From contig JBBDXS010000004.1 of the NCBI GenBank assembly GCA_040902195.1, positions 118,997 through 182,996 of the forward strand: 64,000 nucleotides of DNA, in the 5' to 3' direction. Below, in pieces: positions 1 to 8,475 of the stretch (position 1 is its first letter; every line of letters starts with the position of its first letter). The position numbers and the translations under genes were made by a program. The notes under the pieces are model-generated. The model did no database searches. It was not told where the DNA came from and saw only the letters and a list, made by a program, of their open reading frames with translations. The DNA comes from JBBDXS01 sp040902195. GTDB taxonomy: Bacteria > Chloroflexota > Dehalococcoidia > DSTF01 > RBG-16-68-14.

Positions 1-1131
<1,131 letters not shown>

Positions 1132-1133
1132 CG

Positions 1134-2324
1134 ATGCCCGAGATTTTCTCGCTGGCGTTGTTCGAGCGCGTGAGCCGCGTGCTCGTCGCGCGCCGCAAGG
1201 CAGACCGGCCGCCCTTCGCGGACGAGTGGCTCCTACCCGGCGCGATCGTCGAGAACGACGCTGCTGCGGAGGAAGCGCTCGCCGGCCATCTCTATCGCGA
1301 GCTCGGTATCGAGGCCGAGGACGTCGACTTCGCGGAGACGCTCTATCTCGAGGACGAGGCGACGGGCCGCCGCTGCGTTGCGAACGTGTTTCGCGTGCCA
1401 AAGACGCCCGGCGAGCTGCGCTTTCGCGCCGCCGGCGACTACGACGACGTGCGCTGGCTGACCAACGAGGAGCTCGCGGGCGTCGCGATGCCCGCCGTGC
1501 TGCGCGACTGGCTGCTGGGCGCTCGATTGCCCGCGCAGTCCGTTCGGCCGCAGCCCCTCCCCGCGATCGCGGAGCCGCCCGACAACCGGGCGGCGTGGAA
1601 CAGCATCTCGCGCCCGTACCAGGACCGCTATCTCCTGCCCACGGACCGTCTCGTCTGGGGCCCGCGCGCGCCGGATGAGAGCGAGCTACAGCTTCTGGGC
1701 AAGGTCTCCGGCAAACGCGTGATCGTGCTCGGCTGCGGCGGCGGGCAGGACTGCATCGTGCTCGCGAAGGGGGGCGCGCAAGTCACCGGCATCGATCTGT
1801 CCGACCGCCAGATCGAGTACGGCCGCCGCCTCGCGGAGCGCGAGGGCGTGATCGTCACGCTGGTCCAGGGCAACGCGGAGGAGCTGCATGGCATTGAGGA
1901 CGAAAGCTACGAGCTCGCCGTCTCCGTTCAGACGCTGAACTACGTCGAGCACGTCGACCTCGCGTTTGCCGAGGCGCATCGTGTGCTGAAGCCGGGCTCG
2001 CCGTTCGTGTTCAGCGTCCACCACCCGTTCGACGCGACGCTCGAGGACCAGCCGCCGTACGGCGTCGCGAAGAGCTACTGGCAGCCCGCACTCGACTGGC
2101 ACTGGGACTTCCCGGAGGCGAAGGTCTCCGCGCGCATGCGTTCGTGGTATCGGCCCGTGAGCGAGTGGTTCTCGCTCCTTACGGACGCCGGGTTCCATGT
2201 CGAGCGCGTGCTCGAGCCGAAGCCCGTCGCCGACACGCGAGAGCCCTGGCGCAACTTGGGCGCGCCGTCGAGCAAAGCGGAGCTGATACCGGACACGCTG
2301 ATCCTGAAAGCAATAAGGTTATGA
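1134..2324 (+). CDS. Degenerate Nudix-like domain fused to SAM-dependent methyltransferase
   Basis: A 396-residue two-domain protein lying between trpE and trpG. Residues 1 to about 130 look like a Nudix hydrolase fold (WLLPGAIVEN… then LYRELGIEAED). The Nudix box is eroded: the expected REUxEE glutamates are replaced by AGHLYREL, so pyrophosphohydrolase activity is doubtful. The C-terminal half is a class I methyltransferase with motif I VIVLGCGGGQD near residue 200, acidic GIDLS after strand 2, and the Methyltransf_11-like block LAFAEAHRVLKPGS. The start is the ATG two bases after the trpE stop. Its stop overlaps the trpG start as ATGA, so translation is probably coupled. The substrate is unknown. 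Placement between the two anthranilate synthase subunit genes is unusual and may be only transcriptional hitch-hiking. Confidence 0.8.
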   Translation: MPEIFSLALFERVSRVLVARRKADRPPFADEWLLPGAIVENDAAAEEALAGHLYRELGIEAEDVDFAETLYLEDEATGRRCVANVFRVPKTPGELRFRAAGDYDDVRWLTNEELAGVAMPAVLRDWLLGARLPAQSVRPQPLPAIAEPPDNRAAWNSISRPYQDRYLLPTDRLVWGPRAPDESELQLLGKVSGKRVIVLGCGGGQDCIVLAKGGAQVTGIDLSDRQIEYGRRLAEREGVIVTLVQGNAEELHGIEDESYELAVSVQTLNYVEHVDLAFAEAHRVLKPGSPFVFSVHHPFDATLEDQPPYGVAKSYWQPALDWHWDFPEAKVSARMRSWYRPVSEWFSLLTDAGFHVERVLEPKPVADTREPWRNLGAPSSKAELIPDTLILKAIRL

Positions 2325-2887
2325 TCCTCCTGCTCGATAACTACGACAGCTTTACCTACAACCTCTACCAGTACCTCTCCGAGCTGGGGGCTGACGTGCG
2401 CGTGCTACGCAACGACCAGGCGACCGTGGCCGAGATCGAATCGATGGCGCCGGAACGCATCGTCATCTCGCCGGGGCCGGGCACGCCCAAGGACGCCGGC
2501 ATCAGCGTTGAGTTGATCGAGCGCTTGGCCGGCAAGCTCCCGATATTCGGCGTCTGTCTCGGTCACCAGTGCATCGGCGAGGCGTTTGGCGCCGTCGTCG
2601 CGGGCGCCGGCGAGATCATGCACGGCAAGAGCAGCACGATCGAGCACGACGGCAAGGGCGTCTTTCGCGGCCTGCCCAACCCGATCGAGGCGATTCGCTA
2701 CCACTCGCTCGCCATCCAGCCTGACAGCGTACCGGAGGCCCTGGAGGTCTCGGCGTGGAGCGACAGCGGCGTGATTATGGGCGTCCGTCACCGCGAGTAC
2801 GCCATCGAGGGCGTCCAGTTCCACCCCGAGAGCATCATGACCGCGGACGGGAAGGTTATACTAAAGAACTTCCTGGAGATGTGGTGA
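2321..2887 (+). CDS. trpG: Anthranilate synthase component II (glutamine amidotransferase)
   Basis: Supplies ammonia from glutamine to TrpE. At 188 residues it is the normal length for a class I amidotransferase. It opens with MILLLDNYDSFTYNL, has the oxyanion segment SPGPGTP, the nucleophile block GVCLGHQCIGEAFG with the catalytic Cys, and the His/Glu part of the triad in GVQFHPES. The ATG overlaps the preceding stop (ATGA). A longer in-frame extension upstream exists but lies inside the methyltransferase gene and has no family similarity. In some bacteria the same protein also serves p-aminobenzoate synthase; no pabB is visible here. Confidence 0.96.
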   Translation: MILLLDNYDSFTYNLYQYLSELGADVRVLRNDQATVAEIESMAPERIVISPGPGTPKDAGISVELIERLAGKLPIFGVCLGHQCIGEAFGAVVAGAGEIMHGKSSTIEHDGKGVFRGLPNPIEAIRYHSLAIQPDSVPEALEVSAWSDSGVIMGVRHREYAIEGVQFHPESIMTADGKVILKNFLEMW

Positions 2888-2931
2888 CATATAGACATAG
2901 ATATGATACTATACCATCGGAGGGTGCAGAT
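2888..2931 (+). promoter_or_regulatory. AT-rich promoter/operator-like leader of toxin-antitoxin pair
   Basis: A 44-base spacer markedly richer in A/T than its surroundings, with overlapping near-palindromic ATAGACATAGATATGATA and ATACTATA elements, ending in the strong ribosome site GGAGGG eight bases before the antitoxin ATG. Such A/T-rich dyads are where ribbon-helix-helix antitoxins usually bind for autoregulation. The assignment as an internal promoter and operator is inferred from sequence only. Confidence 0.4.
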
Positions 2932-3261
2932 ATGAACAAGAAGCTGATGGTGTATATGGACGAGGACATGCATGAAGATCTCCGCCAGTTGGCCTTCGAG
3001 AAGAAGACCACCATGGCGGCCCTCGTGCGCTATGCTCTCGACAAAGCCTTCGAGGATGACCTCGACCGCATTGGCGCTGAGCGAGCCCTTGAGGAAGCAG
3101 CACGTCATCCAGAAGACGTTATGACTCTGGAGCAGTACGCGGAGAAGCGGGGGATTGAGCTACCGAGTCGATCTAACGCCGCGAGCAAGTCGCGATCTCG
3201 CAAAGTTGCCGAAGGACGTGGCAGCTACGGCCCTCGCGCGTCTCGCGGCCTTAACCGATGA
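2932..3261 (+). CDS. Ribbon-helix-helix antitoxin (CopG/RHH type)
   Basis: A 109-residue protein. The first 45 residues (KKLMVYMDEDMHEDLRQLA, then TTMAALVRYALDKAFEDD) fit a ribbon-helix-helix DNA-binding fold: a short beta strand followed by two helices. The middle part (EEAARHPEDVMTLEQYAEKRG) is a typical antitoxin toxin-wrapping tail. A good ribosome site (GGAGGG) precedes the ATG. The last 35 residues are Ser/Arg-rich low complexity and are encoded in the region shared with the downstream toxin, so they may be a by-product of the overlap. It should neutralise the RelE/ParE-like toxin and autoregulate the pair. It interrupts the trp operon between trpG and trpD. Confidence 0.82.
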   Translation: MNKKLMVYMDEDMHEDLRQLAFEKKTTMAALVRYALDKAFEDDLDRIGAERALEEAARHPEDVMTLEQYAEKRGIELPSRSNAASKSRSRKVAEGRGSYGPRASRGLNR

Positions 3262-3415
3262 TCCGAGACCTCGGCAATCGACAAAGCTCAGAAGTGTCCC
3301 TCCCCGGTGGCGTCTTCGGTTCGGATCGTATCGCGCGATCTATGGGATTGCCGACAGGGACCGGACGGTACTCGTCTTTCGCATCGTTCGTCGATCCGAA
3401 GATACGTACGACTGA
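3155..3415 (+). CDS. RelE/ParE-family toxin
   Basis: An 86-residue protein starting with TTG (SYRVDLTPRASRDLAKLP). It shows the RelE/ParE pattern: an N-terminal strand, a helical hairpin ending in …DDPRP, then RWRLRFGSYRAIYGIADR and a final strand VLVFRIVRRSEDTY. RelE-type members cleave mRNA in the ribosomal A site, while ParE members poison gyrase; the sequence does not decide which. The reading frame overlaps the antitoxin by 107 bases, unusually deep for this class, and GAGAAGCGGGGG provides a ribosome site inside the antitoxin gene. It is the second gene of the toxin-antitoxin pair set inside the trp operon. Confidence 0.85.
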   Translation: MSYRVDLTPRASRDLAKLPKDVAATALARLAALTDDPRPRQSTKLRSVPPRWRLRFGSYRAIYGIADRDRTVLVFRIVRRSEDTYD

Positions 3416-3430
3416 TTCGACGGTAGAAGC

Positions 3431-4456
3431 ATGATCCGTGACGCCATCGCCACGCTTGTGGACGGGATCGACCTCTCGGAGGAGGAGACGTCCGCGTGCA
3501 TGCAGGAGATCATGTCCGGCGAGGCGACGCCCGCGCAGCTGGCGGCCTTCCTCGTCGCGCTGCGGCTCAAGGGCGAGACGGTCGATGAGATCGCGGGCCT
3601 CGCGCGCGTTATGCGCGAAAGGGCGCTCCGAGTCGATGTCCCAGGCCCGCTCCTCGATACCTGCGGCACCGGCGGCGACGCGTCAGGTACGTTCAACGCC
3701 AGCACGGCGGCCGCCTTCGTCGCGGCGGGCGCCGGCGCGCGCGTCGCGAAGCACGGCAATCGCGCGATGAGCAGCGCCTGCGGCAGCGCCGACGTGCTCG
3801 AGGCGCTCGGCGTGAAGATCGATCTCGGACCGGAGGGCGTCGCGGCATGTATCGAGCAGGCAGGGATAGGCTTCATGTTCGCGCAGACGTTCCATCCCGC
3901 GATGAAGCACGCCGCGCTCGCACGACGTGAGATAGGCGTGCGCACGGTGTTCAACATCCTCGGGCCGCTGACGAACCCGGCCGGCGCGCAGTCGCAGGTC
4001 CTCGGCGTGGGCGATCCGTCGCTCGCCGAGAAGCTCGCCGAGGTGCTCGGGCGGCTCGGCACGAAGCACGCGCTCGTCGTCCACGGCGAGGACGGCCTCG
4101 ATGAGGTCAGCGCCAGCGCGACGACGGTCGTCTACGAACTCAAGGACGGCCACGTGACCGTCTCGCGCGTCGAGCCACGCGAGCTAGGCCTGGCGCTGCA
4201 TCCTATCGACGACGTGCGCGGCGGCTCCGCCGAGGAGAACGCGCTCGCGCTGCGCCGCGTGCTCGATGGCGAAGGCGCTGCGCTGCGCGACTTCACGCTG
4301 CTCAACGCGGCCGCCGCGCTCATCGCGGGTGACCTCGCGCGCGATTTCAAGGAAGGCATCGCCCTCGCTGGGAAATCGATCGACTCCGGCGCCGCAAAAA
4401 ACAAGCTCGAGGCGCTCGTGCAAGTCTCGAACGCTTCGCCCGCAGGTCAGGCTTGA
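3431..4456 (+). CDS. trpD: Anthranilate phosphoribosyltransferase
   Basis: Transfers the phosphoribosyl group of PRPP to anthranilate. The 341 residues are full family length. Signatures include DTCGTGGD (PRPP-binding glycine motif), the FNASTAAAFV helix, KHGNRAMSS, MFAQTFHPAMKH and FNILGPLTNP. The start ATG lies 15 bases after the toxin stop. The 3' end is odd: the stop codon TGA sits in the loop of a perfect hairpin (GTCAGGCT/AGCCTGAC at 4446-4463) resembling the REP elements of this genome. Confidence 0.97.
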   Translation: MIRDAIATLVDGIDLSEEETSACMQEIMSGEATPAQLAAFLVALRLKGETVDEIAGLARVMRERALRVDVPGPLLDTCGTGGDASGTFNASTAAAFVAAGAGARVAKHGNRAMSSACGSADVLEALGVKIDLGPEGVAACIEQAGIGFMFAQTFHPAMKHAALARREIGVRTVFNILGPLTNPAGAQSQVLGVGDPSLAEKLAEVLGRLGTKHALVVHGEDGLDEVSASATTVVYELKDGHVTVSRVEPRELGLALHPIDDVRGGSAEENALALRRVLDGEGAALRDFTLLNAAAALIAGDLARDFKEGIALAGKSIDSGAAKNKLEALVQVSNASPAGQA

Positions 4457-4463
4457 GCCTGAC
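4446..4463 (+). repeat. REP-like hairpin spanning the trpD stop codon
   Basis: Perfect inverted repeat GTCAGGCT-TG-AGCCTGAC. Its loop plus first arm base contain the trpD stop TGA. The 5' foot is GCAG rather than the GTAG seen at the other REP elements, so it is a diverged relative at best. It lies just ahead of the trpC ribosome site and could influence termination or coupling. Confidence 0.5.
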
Positions 4464-4477
4464 GGAGATGAAAATCC

Positions 4478-5320
4478 ATGGCTGACACAATCGAGACCGG
4501 CACGATCCTGGACCGTATCGTCTTCGACAAGCGCGAGGAGCTCGAGCGGCGCAAGCAGCAGGAACCCATCGATGCGCTGAAGCGGCGCATCGCCGCGCTG
4601 GACGAACAGTGGAGCCTGACGCGAGCGATCCTCGAGGGGCCGCGCGGCCCGCACGCCGGTGGCAAGCGCATCCAGCTCATCGCCGAGATCAAGAAAGCGT
4701 CGCCGTCGAAGGGCCGGCTCGTCTCCGTGCTGGAGCACCGCGCCATGGCGCGCACCTACACGATCGGCGGCGCGGCGGGCATCTCGGTCGTGACGGAGCA
4801 CAAGCACTTCCAGGGCGAGGTCCAGTGGCTGCTCGATTGCCGCGACAGCATGAAGGGCTACTACCCCGGCGGCCGCCCGTCGATGCTGCGCAAGGACTTT
4901 CTGTTCGATCCGTACCACTTGTGGGAGGCGCGCGGCTACGGCGCCGATGCCGTCTTGCTCATCGTCGCTATCCTCGAAGACGCGCAGCTCCGCGACCTCA
5001 TCGCGCAGGCGCGCGAGCTGGAGATGGACGCGCTCGTCGAGGTGCACGACGAGGCGCAGGTCGAGCGCGCGCTGGCGGCCGGCGCCGAGCTGATCGGCAT
5101 CAACAACCGCGACCTGCGCACGTTCGATGTCGATCTCGCGACGACCGAGCGCCTGCGCCCGCTCATTCCGAACGACAAGTGCGTCGTAAGCGAGAGCGGC
5201 ATCCTCAACAAGGACGACGTTGAGCGGCTCGCGAACTGCGGCGTGCACGCAGTGCTCGTCGGCGAGGCGCTCATCACGTCCAACGACGTGCGCGAAAAGA
5301 TGCGCGAGTTCTTGCTATGA
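4478..5320 (+). CDS. trpC: Indole-3-glycerol-phosphate synthase
   Basis: Closes the indole ring from CdRP to give indole-3-glycerol phosphate. At 280 residues it is slightly longer than the usual 255-265 through its N-terminal helix. Key segments are LIAEIKKASPSKG (catalytic Lys), LRKDFLFDPYHLWEARGYGAD (second catalytic Lys region), IGINNRDLRTFDVD and VVSESGI with the phosphate-binding loop. GGAG precedes the ATG. The stop overlaps the trpF start (ATGA), so the two are translationally coupled. Confidence 0.97.
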   Translation: MADTIETGTILDRIVFDKREELERRKQQEPIDALKRRIAALDEQWSLTRAILEGPRGPHAGGKRIQLIAEIKKASPSKGRLVSVLEHRAMARTYTIGGAAGISVVTEHKHFQGEVQWLLDCRDSMKGYYPGGRPSMLRKDFLFDPYHLWEARGYGADAVLLIVAILEDAQLRDLIAQARELEMDALVEVHDEAQVERALAAGAELIGINNRDLRTFDVDLATTERLRPLIPNDKCVVSESGILNKDDVERLANCGVHAVLVGEALITSNDVREKMREFLL

Positions 5321-6054
5321 CACGCGTGAAGATCTGCGGCTGCATGCGCATCGATGACGCGCTGGCGGCGAAGGACGCCGGCGCCGACTTCGTCGGCCTC
5401 ATGTTCGCGCCGAACAGCCGCCGCCGCCTCGATATCGAGGAGGCGCAGGCGATAGTCGCCGCGCTCGGCAGGCCGCTGCGCGAGATCGAGCAGCCCGAGC
5501 CGCCGCCGCTCTACCACGGCCCCGAGGGCGACGCCGTCGAGTGGTTCCGTCACGGCGCGGAGGCGCTCGACCGGCTGCTCGCGCGCAAGCGGCCGCTCAC
5601 GGTCGGTGTGTTCGAGGACCAGTCGATGGAAGAGGTCAACACGATCGCGGACGACGCCGGTCTCGATCTGGTGCAGCTCTCCGGACGCGAGTCGTGGGCC
5701 GACTGCCTGATGGCCAATCGACAGGTGATCAAGGCTGTCGAGGCGCGAGCGGGAGTTTCGGACCCGCTCGATGGTATCGAGGCGGGCACGGCGATCGCCT
5801 GTCTGCTCGATACGAGCCGCGGCCGGGGCGTCGAGCTTGACCGCGATGTCGCCGCCGATGTTGCGGCGCGCGTGCCGGTGTGGCTGGCGGGCGGCCTCAC
5901 GCCGGAGGGCGTCGGTGATATCATTCGTCGCATGCGGCCCTGGGCGGTGGACGTATCGAGTGGTGTGGAGACGGGCGGAGAGAAGGACGCGGACAAGATC
6001 CGCGCGTTCATACAAGCGGCCAGGATGGCCGGTGTTCCCGAAAGGAGCAGGTAA
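5317..6054 (+). CDS. trpF: Phosphoribosylanthranilate isomerase
   Basis: Amadori isomerase converting PRA to CdRP on a TIM barrel. The catalytic Cys is in the opening KICG motif. GADFVGLMFAPNSRR and the C-terminal WLAGGLTPEGV and AVDVSSGVE phosphate-binding loops are present. The protein has 245 residues against 200-215 in the family. The extra length is an insert at about residues 51-85 (…IEQPEPPPLYHGPEGD…) between early barrel strands. It overlaps trpC by four bases, and its own stop shares one base with the next ATG. Confidence 0.94.
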   Translation: MTRVKICGCMRIDDALAAKDAGADFVGLMFAPNSRRRLDIEEAQAIVAALGRPLREIEQPEPPPLYHGPEGDAVEWFRHGAEALDRLLARKRPLTVGVFEDQSMEEVNTIADDAGLDLVQLSGRESWADCLMANRQVIKAVEARAGVSDPLDGIEAGTAIACLLDTSRGRGVELDRDVAADVAARVPVWLAGGLTPEGVGDIIRRMRPWAVDVSSGVETGGEKDADKIRAFIQAARMAGVPERSR

Positions 6055-6491
6055 TGCCCGAGCAACAGATCGAGATCAACACGCCGGCGGAGAAGGTCTT
6101 CAACTACCTCGCTGACATCAGCAAGCACGGGGAATGGGGCAACCCCTCGCAGAAGCTCCAGGTGGAGAAGACATCCGAGGGGCCGGTCGGGCAGGGTTCG
6201 ACGTTTAAGTCGGTCGGCCAGCAATTCGGTCAGCAGAACGACACCGTCACGATCACGGAGTACGTACCGGGCCAGCGCGTCGTCTACGAGTCCCAGGGCA
6301 AGGCGGGTCATATCCGCCACACGTTCGAGCTGTCGCCGTCCGGCGGCGCTACGCAGGTGACGAAGCGGTTCGATGTCGTCAAGGCGGGCTTTCCGTTCGT
6401 GATCTTCCAGCCGATCGTCAAGACGTTCATCCTGCCCGGTGCGCTGCAGAGCGACCTCCAGCGCATCAAGGCGAAGATGGAGGGCAGTTAG
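6054..6491 (+). CDS. SRPBCC (START-like) family protein
   Basis: A 145-residue protein of the polyketide-cyclase/START-like fold. It begins with the typical IEINTPAEKVFNYLADISKHGEW strand-helix pattern and has a central VTITEYVPGQRVVYES hairpin and a long C-terminal helix (LQSDLQRIKAKMEG). These proteins bind hydrophobic ligands in a cavity; no ligand can be deduced. The start overlaps the trpF stop by one base, so it is transcribed with the trp genes, but no role in tryptophan synthesis is known. Immediately downstream the operon is interrupted by REP elements and a RAYT transposase. Confidence 0.82.
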   Translation: MPEQQIEINTPAEKVFNYLADISKHGEWGNPSQKLQVEKTSEGPVGQGSTFKSVGQQFGQQNDTVTITEYVPGQRVVYESQGKAGHIRHTFELSPSGGATQVTKRFDVVKAGFPFVIFQPIVKTFILPGALQSDLQRIKAKMEGS

Positions 6492-6540
6492 GCCCTGCCA
6501 AACTGTTCGCGCTATGACTCTGCGAAATGAAGCAAAGCCT

Positions 6541-6634
6541 CGTAGGGACAGACCTTCAGGTCTGTCCGGCCCCGGCAATGACGCTGGGATTGGCCGGCCG
6601 CGCCGTAGGGACAGACCTTCAGGTCTGTCCGGCC
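6541..6634 (+). repeat. Pair of direct REP elements upstream of the RAYT gene
   Basis: Two near-identical copies 63 bases apart, each GTAG followed by a perfect hairpin with arms GGACAGACCT/AGGTCTGTCC (6546-6567 and 6609-6630) and a trailing GGCCC. A GTAG tetranucleotide at the foot of a hairpin is the known recognition feature of REP sequences acted on by RAYT transposases. The same element recurs inverted just after the RAYT gene and elsewhere in this window. Confidence 0.85.
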
Positions 6635-6696
6635 CTTACGATCACGCCGCGAATCGTCCTTCGGCGCTAGGGCCTGAGCGCCGCTCGTCGCCCCGT

Positions 6697-7119
6697 ATGC
6701 AAGGCTTCGATTACATGGGTCCGTACGCCTACAGCGTGACGATCACAACCGCGAAACGGCAAAAGGCGTTCGTATCACAGGCGATTGTAGCTGAGGTCCA
6801 CGAAGCATTGACCGAAGCGGCGGCGCTCCACGATTTCGAGATCCGAGCCTACTGCTTCATGCCCGACCACCTGCACCTGCTGATGGAAGGCTCTGAGGGC
6901 TCTTCGCTGATCCGCATGGTCAAGCGCTTCAAACAGCTTTCCGCTCATCGGTATCGAAACTGGGTTGGCCGGAGTTTGTGGCAGCGCAGCTACTACGATC
7001 ATCTCCTTGGGTCTGACGAGGAAGCTGGGCGGGCGGCGGGTTACATCTGGGACAATCCCGTTGTTGCCGGCCTGGTCGACGATCGCAGCGAGCATCCATT
7101 CAGCGGGCCACGCGAGGCG
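6697..7119 (+). CDS. REP-associated tyrosine transposase (RAYT, Y1 family), no stop codon of its own
   Basis: A single-strand transposase of the IS200-like HUH family. From the ATG there are 141 residues with the Y1-transposase pattern: AYSVTITTAKRQKAF, the metal-binding HUH motif in AYCFMPDHLHLLMEG (His58, His60), VKRFKQLSAHRYRN, the tyrosine region LWQRSYYDHLLG and the closing GYIWDNPVVAGLVDD. Two REPs lie upstream and an inverted one downstream, exactly as for RAYTs that mobilise REPs. Oddly, no stop codon follows; the frame runs through the downstream REP into trpB, so the product would be a 578-residue RAYT-TrpB fusion unless trpB starts internally. The end given is the base before the first in-frame ATG available to TrpB. 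Confidence 0.85.
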
Positions 7120-8433
7120 ATGGGGCCGGACAGACCTGAAGGTCTGTCCCTACAGCGCTTTCGCAACGCGGCCGGTGTTCTTCACAAGGTTGCTGGAGGA
7201 TCGGGCACTGCCGCCGATGTCTTCCCCGACGCGCGAGGGCGTTTCGGCCCGTTCGGGGGCAAGTTTGTGCCCGAGACGTTGTCGGGCGCTCTCGACGAGC
7301 TCGAGCGCGCGTTCGCCGCGGCGCAGGACGACCCGGCGTTTCACGCCGAGCTCGACGCGCTGCTGCACGACTTCGTCGGCCGCCCGACGCCGCTCTACTT
7401 CGCGCGCAACCTCTCCGCGCGCATCGCCGGGACGACGGCCGGCGACACGCCGCGCGTGCGCGTCTACCTCAAGCGAGAGGACCTCGCACACACGGGCGCG
7501 CACAAGATCAACAACGCCGTCGGCCAGGCGCTGCTGGCGCGGCGTCTCGGCAAGCAACGCATTATCGCGGAGACGGGGGCGGGCCAGCACGGCGTCGCGA
7601 CGGCGACGGTCTGCGCCATGTTCGGCCTCGAGTGCATCGTCTACATGGGCGAGGAGGATGTGCGGCGGCAGGCGCTCAACGTCTTTCGCATGAAGCTGCT
7701 CGGCGGCGAAGTGCGCGTCGTGACGAGTGGCAGCCGCACGCTCAAGGACGCGATCAACGAAGCGATCCGCGACTGGGTCACCAATGTCGAGACGACGCAC
7801 TACCTGCTCGGCAGCGCGGTCGGGCCGCACCCGTATCCGCTTTTGGTGCGCGAGTTCCAGTCCGTGATCGGCACGGAGGCGCGAGAGCAGGTCCTCGCGG
7901 TCGAGGGGCGGTTGCCAGACTACGCGGTCGCGTGCGTCGGCGGCGGCTCGAACGCCATCGGACTGTTCCATCCCTTCTACCACGACGCGTCGGTGCGCTT
8001 CATCGGCGTCGAGGCCGCCGGCGAGGGCGTCGAGAGCGGCCACCACGCCGCGACGCTCGTCGGCGGCAAGCCCGGCGTGCTGCACGGCTCGTACTCGTAT
8101 CTTCTGCAGGACGAGAACGGTCAGGTCGAAGAGACGCACAGCATCTCGGCCGGGCTGGACTACCCCGGCGTCGGCCCCGAGCACGCTTTCTACAAAGAGA
8201 GCGGCCGCGCGCAGTACGTCGCCGCTACCGACGCGGAGGCGCTCGATGGCTTCCGGCTCCTGAGCGAAACGGAGGGCATCATCCCCGCGCTCGAGCCGTC
8301 GCACGCCATCGCTTACGTCGCGAAGATCGCGCCGGAGCTGCCGGACGGGACGGTCGTGCTGCTTGGCCTCTCGGGGCGTGGCGACAAGGACATGGACACC
8401 GTCGCCAGGGCGCTCGGCGTCGACCTTAGCTAG
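7120..8433 (+). CDS. trpB: Tryptophan synthase beta chain, N-terminus fused to or displaced by RAYT/REP insertion
   Basis: PLP enzyme joining indole and serine to make tryptophan, in complex with TrpA. Family signatures are complete: RFGPFGGKFVPETL, GRPTPLYFARNLS, the PLP-lysine segment HTGAHKINNAVGQ, AETGAGQHGVATA, the phosphate-binding GGGSNAIG and LSGRGDKDM. The first conserved residues begin near base 7230. The only ATG/GTG/TTG in frame between the RAYT core and that point is the ATG at 7120, just ahead of the inverted REP. Initiation there adds about 35 non-conserved residues, partly encoded by the REP hairpin (PDRPEGLSL), giving 437 residues against about 400. A GGAGGA site at 7195 is followed by no in-frame start. 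The original start was probably lost when the element inserted. Confidence 0.93.
   Translation: MGPDRPEGLSLQRFRNAAGVLHKVAGGSGTAADVFPDARGRFGPFGGKFVPETLSGALDELERAFAAAQDDPAFHAELDALLHDFVGRPTPLYFARNLSARIAGTTAGDTPRVRVYLKREDLAHTGAHKINNAVGQALLARRLGKQRIIAETGAGQHGVATATVCAMFGLECIVYMGEEDVRRQALNVFRMKLLGGEVRVVTSGSRTLKDAINEAIRDWVTNVETTHYLLGSAVGPHPYPLLVREFQSVIGTEAREQVLAVEGRLPDYAVACVGGGSNAIGLFHPFYHDASVRFIGVEAAGEGVESGHHAATLVGGKPGVLHGSYSYLLQDENGQVEETHSISAGLDYPGVGPEHAFYKESGRAQYVAATDAEALDGFRLLSETEGIIPALEPSHAIAYVAKIAPELPDGTVVLLGLSGRGDKDMDTVARALGVDLS
7128..7153 (-). repeat. Inverted REP element inside the trpB 5' coding region
   Basis: Hairpin with arms GGACAGACCT/AGGTCTGTCC and CTAC at its right edge, which is the GTAG foot read on the minus strand. 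It is the inverse partner of the two REPs before the RAYT gene and is translated in frame as PDRPEGLSL in the TrpB extension. Confidence 0.85.
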
Positions 8434-8475
8434 CGCATCCGCACGGCGTTCGGTCCGGCGCACGTCACCCGTTCC

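Noticed and set aside
4184..5248. Long minus-strand open frame across trpD/trpC
   Set aside because: Shadow of trpC in high-GC DNA; no similarity or ribosome site.
6439..6696. Start of the RAYT frame at 6439
   Set aside because: This stretch overlaps the SRPBCC gene and the two REP hairpins; the RAYT fold begins after the ATG at 6697.
7150..8463. A 437-codon open frame on the minus strand opposite trpB
   Set aside because: Antisense to a strongly conserved enzyme; its composition is Arg/Ala/Val-rich as expected from a GC-rich shadow frame, with no domain.
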